From Solenopsis invicta (taxonomy: Eukaryota; Arthropoda; Insecta; Hymenoptera; Formicidae): a stretch of DNA of 64,000 nucleotides. The translations under genes and the position numbers were made by a program. Below, one piece after another: positions 36,709-45,051 of this stretch (position 1 is its first letter; every line of letters starts with the position of its first letter). The notes under the pieces are model-generated. The model had not been told where the DNA came from. It made no database searches and saw nothing but the letters and a program-made list of their open reading frames with translations. The DNA lies in assembly GCF_016802725.1 (NCBI RefSeq), contig NC_052672.1, positions 1,122,001-1,186,000 of the forward strand, given 5' to 3'.

Positions 36709-37601
36709 AAGTAGAGAGCACACAAGGATGAGACATTGGAAGCCTTTGCAAGAAGGTGATATACTCAATGTTAATATAACAGTAAGTAGTCTCATCTTTT
36801 ATGAAAAACGTTTTATAAAATTGTATTCTTTTCCTAGTTAAAAAAAATTATAATTGCAAATTATAGGTTTATCTTAATGGCTATCACGACGATTGCTCAG
36901 TCATGTTTCAATGTTTTGGTGAGGTACATTCTGAAGGCAAACGATTGGTAATAATCACAGAATTGTGTTTAAAGTCAGCTATTGAAATATGCAAATCAAA
37001 TGAATATTTCTGCAATATTGGTAATAATTTGTACATGATTAAAAATCTTAATTTGGTTATATGCTATAACATTCATTTTTATCATTTTGTATAATTTTTC
37101 TATTTTGTTTTCAGGTAATGTAATAGAAGAGACAACAAATAAACACAATTTGAATGTAATACCTGCACTTTTGGGTCGTGGTATCGGAACTTACTTTCAT
37201 GGTGCTCCAGACATTTATCACTTCGGTACAGTGAAAATATTTTGTTACTATCAATATTAACGCGCATTGGCATATGACTAATAGAAATTATCTAATTCCA
37301 ATTTATAGATCAAATATATCTTGCTTTTAAAATAAATTTCTACATAACTGTAAATATTAAATTGTCTTATATGTATACTGATATTTTAACGCCTCTTTTT
37401 TATTTTACAGCAAATGATTTTTCTGACAAAATAAAACCAGATATGACATTTACTATTGAACCAGCTTTAAGTCAAGGAACAACGCAGATTGAAATTCTGG
37501 AAGATGGATAGACAACTTGTACTATTGATAATTTTAGGACAGCTCAAGTTGAACATACAATTTTAATAACAGATACTGGATGCAAAGTGCTAACACTTTA
37601 A
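36709..37601 (+). pseudogene. METAP1D-like (mitochondrial methionine aminopeptidase) fragment, intron-containing
   Basis: Methionine aminopeptidases remove the initiator Met using two metal ions. Exon-like blocks 36709-36781, 36867-37020, 37115-37225 and 37411-37601 have proper splice borders and read KPLQEGDILNVNIT, VYLNGYHDDCSVMF, GRGIGTYFHGAPDIYH, TFTIEPALSQGT and QVEHTILITD, aligned to the C-terminal half of METAP1D. Of the five metal ligands, the first Asp is Asn (NVNIT) and the His is Arg (GRGIG); the HDD Asp and both Glu remain. A TAG at 37509-37511 replaces the Trp usual after EDG, before the natural stop at 37599. The N-terminal half is missing. This is a dead partial copy; an intact gene is expected elsewhere in the genome. 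Confidence 0.85.
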
Positions 37602-37939
37602 TGTACAATCAATATTATTGCTATTTTATATAAAAAGTACCTATGAAATATATTATTTTTAGCATACATAAATTAATTTGCACATATGCGTTTTAATCTT
37701 ACAAGTACTATCTTGTATTTTTATATGTAAAAATAAAAGTTAGGTAAAATTTATGTCTGTTAGAATGAAGATTATCAATACGGTTACTAGAATCAATATT
37801 TTCTTAGTCTTTTGTACATGTAATGCAAATAAATATATAATTGAAAACTTCTTTCAATTTATTCAATTAAAGAAATGGATCTTTACTCTAGATTTTTTAT
37901 TAAGTTTATTTTAAATAAGAAAACAAAAATTTTATAGAA

Positions 37940-38184
37940 TTGCAGGTCCCTAATAGCTCTCCAAAGTTAGCGCCCTTGTTTTTCAACTTCTTTTTCTTTC
38001 GTGATAATGGCAAGATGATACTGAAAAGCAGGGCAAGCAGATTGTTAACAATGTAGTTGAAATTATTGGTCTGTAAGATATATACATAGGAATTTTGTTA
38101 ATGTACCTTTGGGAAAGATCTTGCGTCTCTGTAAAAAAGAACTTGCATTACTTTATACAGAAGTTGAATAGCTTCCTCACCAAC
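37940..38184 (-). pseudogene. PSMB4-like (proteasome subunit beta-7) fragment
   Basis: PSMB4 is a structural, non-catalytic beta subunit of the 20S proteasome. Two minus-strand blocks, 38184-38107 and 38020-about 37970, are joined by an intron with GT and CAG borders. They read EEAIQLLYKVMQVLFYRDAR SFPK then YHLAIITKEKEVEKQG, matching the C-terminal part of PSMB4 around its YYRDARS motif. A stop follows two codons later. On its upstream side the block is joined directly to the inverted METAP1D exon at 38185, out of frame, so the chimera cannot code for a longer protein. Kept intron shows DNA-level copying. Confidence 0.75.
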
Positions 38185-38450
38185 CTGAGCAATCGCCGAG
38201 ATAGCCATTAAGATAAACCTATAATTTGTAATTATAATTTTTTTTAACTAGGAAAAGAATACAATTTTATAGAACGTTTTTCATAAAAGATGAGACTACT
38301 TACTGTTATATCAACATTGAATATATCACCTTCTTGCAAAGGCTTCCAATGTCTCATCCTTGTGTGCTCTCTACTTCTGCAAAAAAGAAAAAGTTAGTTT
38401 TAATTAATAAATAACACATCTTTTTCTATTGGATTGGCTTTGGTCTAATT
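38185..38450 (-). repeat. inverted copy of METAP1D leader and first exons
   Basis: These bases are the reverse complement of 36640-36895: the leader AATTAATAAATAACACATCT, the exon around TGAGACATTGGAAGCC, the intron, and the first 29 bases of the next exon (GTTTATCTTAATGGCTATC). The match stops inside that exon at GATTGCTCAG, where PSMB4 sequence begins. Confidence 0.85.
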
Positions 38451-38479
38451 GAGCTTTATAAATTTGTCATTACAACAAC

Positions 38480-38620
38480 GATGATCAGAGATGCTTAGAT
38501 GTAGTTAAATAAATTATAATTATAATTGTAACAAATACTTAAAATGTTAATTTTTAATATTCGTTACAGTTACAATTTATTTAACTACATCTAAGCATCT
38601 CAGCTCATCGATAAAGCTCA
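38480..38620. repeat. 135-bp palindrome, copy 2 (central)
   Basis: Same arms as the palindrome at 36475-36612 (GATGCTTAGATGTAGTTAAA and inverse). It separates the METAP1D/PSMB4 module from the QARS module and has identical leader sequence pointing outward on both sides. Confidence 0.85.
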
Positions 38621-38687
38621 ATTAGACCAAAGTCGATACGGAAAATGTGTTATTTATTAATTAAAGCTAACTTTTTCTTATTTTTAG

Positions 38688-39236
38688 AAGAAGTAGAAGA
38701 TACAAGGATGATATTGAAAGAAAGGTAAATAAGATTTTAGTTTAATTACGTAAGACGTAAGAAAAATTTTGTAATAAATATACAATTTATTATTTGCATA
38801 GGTATCACTTTCTGGTCCATTGATACAACAAACACTCAACATTTTGAAACAGATGGATGGTAAAGTGATGAAGAATGAATTTGATATTCAAATTCTTGAT
38901 TTATTGGCGAGTTCTTGGCCAGACAGACCACCAGTTGAGAAAAGCTGGAACTATTGAAGGTAATATTATTTTAAAGTATGCGGCTCTTTATATTTTATTA
39001 TAATATTTATCTATTGCATTATTTCTTAAAAGGATATGAAGACTGGTTTATTAGAAGAAGGGAAAGCTATCTTACTCACGAAAATGTCTTTGGAAGAAGG
39101 GAAGCCAGATCCTGTCACATAGAGGATAAAATATTCGTTGCACCACCGAACTTATGACAAGTGATTTATTTATTCCAATTATGTTTGTACCCATTGCTTG
39201 TGCGACATCATTGAAAATATTACATTCTCCATGGAG
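38688..39236 (+). pseudogene. QARS-like (glutaminyl-tRNA synthetase) fragment, plus copy
   Basis: Exon-like blocks are 38688-38724, 38802-38959 and 39033-39236. The second reads LKQMDGKVMKNEFDIQILDL, matching the N-terminal tRNA-binding region of QARS, then jumps within the same exon to SSWPDRPPVEKSW, which matches the catalytic-domain PWRDRPMEES stretch about 240 residues later in the human protein. The third reads MKTGLLEEGKAILL, EEGKPDPV, HHRT and CTHCLCDIIENIT, the downstream catalytic region. Stops at 38955-38957, 39120-39122 and 39162-39164 make it non-functional. Its first block shares the leader ACAAGGATGA with the METAP1D module. It is a rearranged, internally deleted gene piece. Confidence 0.8.
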
Positions 39237-39407
39237 GTAAAAAATGATTATTTCAGTGTAATTTTTAGCTTTATATATGTATACATAAATCTTTTCCATA
39301 ACAATAACTGTATTACGTCCATTTGGTATTAAATCTCGCACATTGTTGAAGCCAAATTAATTCATCTAGAAACAACGCATGTATTAAGTTAGAAAAATAT
39401 ATATAAA

Positions 39408-39835
39408 CCAGTCTTCATATCCTTTTAAGAAATAATGCAATAGATAAATATTATAATAAAATATAAAGAGCCGCATACTTTAAAATAATATTACCTTCAA
39501 TAGTTCCAGCTTTTCTCAACTGGTGGTCTGTCTGGCCAAGAACTCGCCAATAAATCAAGAATTTGAATATCAAATTCATTCTTCATCACTTTACCATCCA
39601 TCTGTTTCAAAATGTTGAGTGCTTGTTGCATCAATGGACCAGAAAGTGATACCTATGCAAATAATAAATTGTATATTTATTACAAAATTTTTCTTACGTC
39701 TTACGTAATTAAACTAAAATCTTATTTACCTTTCTTTCAATATCATCCTTGTATCTTCTACTTCTTCTAAAAATAAGAAAAAGTTAGCTTTAATTAATAA
39801 ATAACACATTTTCCGTATCGACTTTGGTCTAATTG
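39408..39835 (-). repeat. inverted near-identical copy of the QARS module start
   Basis: Reverse complement of about 38630-39057. Over the roughly 260 bases I compared closely (38800-39057) I found only two mismatches, both near the start of the second QARS block. The copy ends within the first bases of the third block (CTTCATATCC). The 350 bases between the arms hold the rest of the third QARS block and AT-rich DNA. Confidence 0.9.
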
Positions 39836-39859
39836 AGCTTTATAAATTCGTTGTTACAA

Positions 39860-39998
39860 CAACGATGATCTGAGATGCTTAGATGTAGTTAAATAAATTA
39901 TAATTATAACTGTAACAAATATTTAAAATTTTAATTTTTTATATTTATTGTAGTTATAATTTATTTAACTACATCTAAGCATCTCAGCTCATCGTTGC
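39860..39998. repeat. 135-bp palindrome, copy 3
   Basis: Same arm sequences as the copies at 36475 and 38480. It lies between the inverted QARS copy and the right terminal arm. Confidence 0.85.
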
Positions 39999-40272
39999 TG
40001 TAATGACGAATATATAAAGCTCAATTAGACCAAAGCCGATCCTATACGAAAAATGTGCGAATATTTTTTTATAAACTCTATTTGAAAAATATTTGCGAGT
40101 ATACTTATCTTATTTCCTCCAAGGTGCCCAAATTTTCTTTGTGACACCTTGTATATCAACGTTTGACATTTCGCGCTAACCTCCGCAATTACAGTCGTTC
40201 TCATCTCTCGTTATAGTTGCGCGTTCAGAAATGCATCTAAAAAAAAGTGTCGCAACTATAATGAAAGCGACT

Positions 40273-40350
40273 GTACAGTCGTGTTCATTATAGTTGCGAT
40301 ACTATTTTTTAGATACGTTTCTGAACGCGCAACTATAACGAGAACTGAGA
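40273..40350 (+). repeat. extra copy of the TACAGTCG terminal hairpin
   Basis: TACAGTCGTGTTCATTATAG through AACGAGAACTGAGAAC repeats the left terminal hairpin of the preceding element with about ten differences, in direct contact with its right end. It may be an independent TA-target MITE or the rim of an older copy. Confidence 0.7.
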
Positions 40351-40614
40351 ACATGATTGGTTCTTACTTGTGGATCCAACCAATTACGTTCGCCGCTCGA
40401 TGAGCAAGGCTACAGGCTTGTTTTCTGTTCCTGCACTAGACTGCACTGGAACGTTCCTTCTTGCTTTCGCTAACTTTGAAATATCTACCTATTTCATTTT
40501 AAGTGTACACCCAAGGACTTTGATTCTGTCCATGGGGAAATTTTCTAAACTAAAAAGTCGCTATCTTTCTACATATTTACAGTTTATGATTAACGTAACG
40601 ACCAATAAGCTCTA

Positions 40615-41651
40615 GGCCCAGTTTCACAACTTTGGGTTTAACCCGAGTTTAGTTGAACTACCGTCAAGTTTAACGCCACGGTTAAACTTCTATCGCGTTT
40701 CACAACCAGATTTTAACTCTAGGTTACGTAAACCTATAATCTATGCGAAGAAACTTCAACAGACTTATCTTTCTTCTAGAACAAGTAGTGTGATTGGTTG
40801 TTACCGAAAAGTAGGGAATGAGATATTACAGGTTCTATACACCAAGGCAAAAAATAATGAACAAATTTAAAAGTTTTAAAGTTTTCTTCTTACATGTTTT
40901 CAAATCAGTTTGAACTAAACAATTAAATTCAATTGTTACTGTAAAAATTTACACTTTATTAAGTACATTAAACATTGGAACACTAATTAGAAAAAAATTT
41001 CTCATAAAATAAAGAACAACAGATTAGAATAAAAGACAAAATTGAGTTTTGAAAAAAATAAATAAATCTAAAAGACAGCCACTCGAAATAAAAAAAAACT
41101 GTTCTTTGGAAAAACACATATATGGTCATCGTAATCATAGTATGTAATCTATAAGTACTAATTTAATAATATTACAAAACTATTTTTACTGTTCTGTTTT
41201 ATGAGAAATTTTTTCTTTGATTTCTCTTAAGACTGCAGTAACAGATTCCTTGGTTAAGCGAAATCGAGCATAAAAATCAATGTCATCAAATTCTTCAAAA
41301 TATGACGGTCGTCTTCTAATTATTCTCGGGCGTCGATTTATTATTTGCACAAAATCTTCATCGTCAGATGACGATAACATATATTCCAGAGCCATATCTT
41401 GCAACATAACCTTTTTACAATTTCGTGGAGATATCAGCCATGAAGTACAATACTCGAAAGATTATTGAAAGCAGTGGCGCTGCAGTATTAAACCTCGGTT
41501 ATCTACTTTAAACGCCCGAATTTCGCCGTTCAACTTTAACCGCAGTTTAACAACGTTAACCGAGGTTTAAGACAGTTGTGGAACACAATATTTACCGTAA
41601 ACCAAGTTTAAAGGTTTAAACTCCGGTTAAACTAAGTTGTGAAACTGGCCC
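40615..41651 (-). mobile_element. PIF/Harbinger element, internally deleted
   Basis: Terminal inverted repeats GGCCCAGTTTCACAAC (left) and GTTGTGAAACTGGCCCC (right) lie next to 3-bp CTA duplications at 40612-40614 and 41652-41654. The subterminal regions are rich in GGTTAAAC-like motifs in both orientations. A 73-residue minus-strand frame at 41186-41407 holds RRPRIIRRRPSYFEEFDD then FYARFRLTKESV, the N-terminal part of a HARBI1-like nuclease. The catalytic domain and the partner Myb-like protein are absent. Confidence 0.8.
41186..41407 (-). pseudogene. HARBI1-like transposase N-terminal fragment
   Basis: It starts at an ATG at 41407 and ends at a stop after 73 residues; the family is usually about 350 residues. 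Only the N-terminal region with the RRP...FEEFDD and RFRL motifs remains; the DDE catalytic residues are gone. Confidence 0.75.
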
Positions 41652-41986
41652 CTAGTTGTTTCATTAATCATGAACTGCAAATATGTAGAAAGTGATGACT
41701 TCTCAGTTTGAAAAATTTCCCCATGGACAGAATCAAAGTCCTTGGGTGTACACTTATTTAGAGAGTTCAGGAACAGAAAACAAACGGAATAACGGAACGG
41801 ATTTTTCACCACTGCCAGTACTGGCAGTTATATCGGAACACAGCCAGTGAGTCGTGCTGCCCCTGTCTACCACTTGTATCCGACCCGTCATACACTAATT
41901 CTTCTTATAATTTGAAAACTAAGCTCCAGATAAATTTTTGTCAAAGGAAAAATCGTCTCAGAATTTGATTACGAATATGCTAGTTT

Positions 41987-42125
41987 CGGGACGGGATTCG
42001 ATAGCGCACGGTGCGATAGCCCACCAACCAATCATCTTAACTTATCTAACCCAAACAACAGAAAAACTCTAGGCATCGGCCGTTGTGAGTGGTGGTGGGC
42101 TATTGGTCCCGTGCGCTATCGAGAT
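41987..42125. mobile_element. MITE, family B copy 2
   Basis: Ends GGGATTCGATAGCGCAC and GTGCGCTATCGAGATCCGCC mirror each other and match copy 1 at 35794-36069. The shared interior motif CATCTTAACTTATCTAACCC is present. Its right end touches the mitochondrial insertion. Confidence 0.75.
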
Positions 42126-42600
42126 CCGCCCGTTAAACATAATACTATTAATGGCATAAGAGGTATTATGGCAATAATAAATGGATAAAAGAAATCCTCC
42201 GATTTGAATGAGTAAGAATAATCCTAATAATGATCCGTAATTTCATCAATAGGAGATATTTAGGGGAGTGGGCAGTTTAAATAGAGATAATTTAATTATA
42301 TTAATAATTTTATTTATGGGTAAAAAGTAAGGAATTATTATTTAAGTTTTCGTAATGAGGTTGATTCAATAGAACAAATTTTAATAATTGAAAATAGGGT
42401 AATTAAAAGATAAATTATACATAAAAATAAAATTACAAAATGGATAATTAAAAATATTATAAATATTTTGAGATAAGGAGTTAATTTTAAAAAAATTATT
42501 TATTTTGAAAAAATAATATTTAAAATAGTTTATTTAAAAAATTAATAAAATTATTAAATTAAGAATTTTGTTTATAATTAAAGAAAAAAAATTGAATTTA
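42126..42600 (-). pseudogene. NUMT: mitochondrial nad6 3' end and cob 5' end
   Basis: Read on -, 42330-42128 encodes the start of cytochrome b: FKLPTPLNISYWWNYGSL, LLGLFLLIQI, YYCHNT and INSIMFN, with both Trp of WW coded by TGA, which is a stop in the nuclear code. Upstream on the same strand the last residues of nad6 (IIKICSIESTSLRKLK) end in TAA at 42340-42338. The nad6-cob order is the usual insect arrangement. It is therefore mitochondrial DNA inserted in the nucleus. The nad6 part is AT-rich and its far end (about 42600) is only approximate. Not expressed as protein. Confidence 0.88.
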
Positions 42601-43040
42601 TTTTGTTCATTTGTAATTAGACTGGCAAAAGATTCAAATATTTCCATAGCTCAGAGCTACCAAATACTGGCAGAAGATTCAAATATTCGCATAGTTCAAA
42701 ACTATTAAATTATTTTGCTTGTTTAAAACATGTTTTTTTGGTTACTTAAAAAAATATAAATAAAACAAACAAATTGTTTTAAATAAAAAACACAATGTTT
42801 TTTATTTAAAATAAAAAAAAAGTTTATTGCCAACCCTGATCAGAAACCTAGATTAAAGTTTAATAAATATTTTACATATATTTTTTAGCAAATTTATTTT
42901 ATTTATTTTCTTTCTGTACGTTTTATAAATATTAAATAGTGCATTATTATTACAGAATGTAAATAATAAGTAATTCTCTTTATTTTTTTTTCTATCCTTC
43001 TAAGAACTACACAATTTTTACTAATTGAGTACATATTTTA
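42601..43040. other. AT-rich spacer
   Basis: A 40-base near-duplicate (GGCAAAAGATTCAAATATTT and GGCAGAAGATTCAAATATTC) lies at 42625-42710. Otherwise nothing is recognised. Confidence 0.45.
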
Positions 43041-43510
43041 AGGCTCCTGATGCCTAAGCCGAGAACTCCACGTTTATAGTAGCAACGTACCGTTGCGGAC
43101 AAAATTAGAATACGCGTGAAACGTGATAGATTGATGATGAAATTTTGTCGTGCATATCATTTCGTTATTATGTGTCTCATTGTGAAAATGTGACACATCT
43201 CGTATTTACCAAATTCGTAAAAATAAACTGCAAGTAAAGTTTTTCCGAATTTTATACATAAAATCAAAGTTTTCACTCTTTTCAATCCGTATATTTTCTG
43301 AATAGGCTTCACTTTGGGTGCTTTTTACGACTATTTACTGACCGTTAGGCAGAAAAAAGATAGTCAAAGTCCATTTATTTCAAGTGCTTTAAAGTGATCT
43401 CGTTCTGTTTTATTCTAATTTTCTATATTTACGAATGCTATAGTGGAAATTTTTATATGGAATTTCTCGCTTATGACTTCAATATGGCCGCGGCGAGTAA
43501 ACGGGAGCCT
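43041..43510 (+). mobile_element. dispersed element, family C copy 1
   Basis: Starts AGGCTCCTGATGCCTAAGCC and ends GGCCGCGGCGAGTAAACGGG followed by AGCCT, giving short inverted ends AGGCTCC/GGAGCCT. It matches 49635-50126 (inverted) and 56356-57040. Non-coding, about 470 bases. Confidence 0.8.
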
Positions 43511-43617
43511 CAAAAAGTTTTTCCTTGAAGAATTAAATATAAAACAAAATGCATGCGACAAATGTATTTCACTTTATATATATTATTAAAGATATATGTG
43601 TATAGCCATATACATAT

Positions 43618-43627
<10 letters not shown>

Positions 43628-43672
<45 letters not shown>
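43628..43672. repeat. TA microsatellite
   Basis: Run of TA dinucleotides, followed by ACACAGGGTAGGGAAAAAGT, a repeat start that recurs in decayed form near 53890. Confidence 0.95.
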
Positions 43673-43674
<2 letters not shown>

Positions 43675-43677
<3 letters not shown>

Positions 43678-44330
43678 GGTAGGGAAAAAGTACTGGAACA
43701 GCAAAATATCTCGAAAACTAAACATTTTAGAAAAGTGTTTCAGATAAAAGTTGTAGGATTTCAAAAGATCTATTTACTATTATCAGTTTGACCTTAAATG
43801 ACGTCGCTAAGGTCAGATCAAAATCACATTAACTTTTTTAAGTAGAATACCCTATTTTTGATTCCAAAATCTAATAGCTGATGTCAGGACCTTTTCAAAA
43901 TCATACAAGAAAGTTTATTTTCGTTCAGTACTTTCCGAATTGTGAGGCTTGAAGGCTACAGTGTACTGTAACTTTTTCAAGCGTCATAACTCGGAAAGTA
44001 CTTAATGAAAAATAACTTCCGATTGAAATTTATAGGGTCATAGTGCACTCTGTCGACCACAATTAGTGTTCGTGGGCGCGAAGCGCCATTTTCGTTAGTG
44101 TAGTAGAAAAACCATCGACAACAAGTGTGAGGGGTTCTCCGCGGATCTCGTGGCAAGCTAAGAGGGAATTTTCGCGAGCTGCGTAATTTACTTTTCTGGG
44201 GAACGCGTAATCTGCCCGTCGCCGAGGAAAGTGCAGAATCCGATACACACCGGAAATTGCGTGGATACACCCGCACCCGCCCCCGCGCACGCACGCACGC
44301 ACACACACATATATATATTTCTAGACACAT
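43675..44330. other. repeat-derived segment with a GC-richer 3' half
   Basis: The first 250 bases begin CAGGGTAGGGAAAAAGTACT and resemble a dispersed repeat also seen near 53890. Bases 44040-44310 are clearly less AT-rich and end in a CGCA/CA tract. Minus-strand frames there are not recognisable proteins. Confidence 0.35.
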
Positions 44331-44988
44331 ATATCATTAATAAATTATAATATATAATTAAAAATCATATTATTTAACTTAATACAGTAAGATATCCGGA
44401 CTGAACAACGTCCATTTAACTATACTTTATTTTTTAAAAACTCTTAAATAGAGTTTCAAAAAGTGTTTTTAATAACTCCAAATAGAATTTTTAAAAATAA
44501 AATAAAGTAATCCTTATTCAATTTAGGTAACTTAGTCTACAATTCTAACTTAGTTAATAAATAAGACAAGTAGATAAGATCACATCATAATACATTTGGA
44601 GAATTAAGCTATAACAGATACAATGATTCCTTGTTTCTTTGGAAATTTGCTCAAATATTTCATAATATCCTCCTTGTGCCAATATATTTCTTAAAGGTAA
44701 GTTACAACAAATGTATTAGATATATATTTCCACCAACAATATGAATATTATCGTTTTACTCTTTAAAGACGAGTATCACAAAATCACAATTTCACATATT
44801 TTATACATCACAACCGTCTCCAAAAAGTTGGATCAAATTGTGTTATATGAAATTCCTGCTTCTTACATGTTCTTTTATTTTTATGTTTATTTTCCTATTA
44901 CGTACAAAATAAACCGAAAAACTTTTTAAATCAGTTTCTATTATAATAAGCAAGACACAGTACGATCAGATTTGCTAGTTTTGTAACG

Positions 44989-44994
44989 TTTATT
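44989..44994 (-). terminator. candidate Jarid2 polyadenylation signal
   Basis: AATAAA on the minus strand (TTTATT on +) lies about 58 bases past the Jarid2 stop codon. Position fits a short 3' UTR, but the region is AT-rich and chance matches are common. Confidence 0.3.
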
Positions 44995-45051
44995 CTAATA
45001 TTGATTAATAAATAGCGATTATTTTTATCTTTTATAAATAAAATAACAGAC

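Larger units (their letters stand above)
36194..40274. mobile_element. gene-fragment-bearing inverted-repeat element (METAP1D, PSMB4, QARS pieces)
   Basis: Bases 36194-about 36700 and about 39780-40274 are inverse complements over roughly 500 bases with moderate divergence. Each outer end is itself a hairpin of about 86 bases beginning TACAGTCG. Between them lie two modules separated by a central palindrome at about 38480-38620. Module 1 holds METAP1D exons on +, a PSMB4 piece on - and an inverted copy of the METAP1D start. Module 2 holds QARS exons on + followed by a near-identical inverted copy. Introns and splice sites are kept, so the pieces were copied as DNA, not from mRNA. No transposase is present. 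That the whole is one mobile element is inference; the sequence symmetry and gene identities are what I see. Confidence 0.65.
40421..41785. repeat. outer inverted repeat interrupted by a Harbinger element
   Basis: Bases about 40421-40612 and 41655-41785 are imperfect inverse complements (GTGTACACCCAAGGACTTTG, CTGTCCATGGGGAAATTTT, CTACATATTTACAG). The Harbinger element fills almost exactly the point of symmetry. Short frames in the arms (PKDFDSVHGEIFQTEKSS) are not recognised. Confidence 0.7.

Noticed and set aside
39072..39341. Minus-strand 89-codon frame
   Set aside because: It is antisense to the third QARS pseudo-exon.
36194..40274. Helitron as the explanation for gene capture
   Set aside because: Helitrons lack terminal inverted repeats and end in CTRR after a short hairpin. 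This structure has long inverted arms and multiple large palindromes, so a foldback or TIR-type origin fits better.
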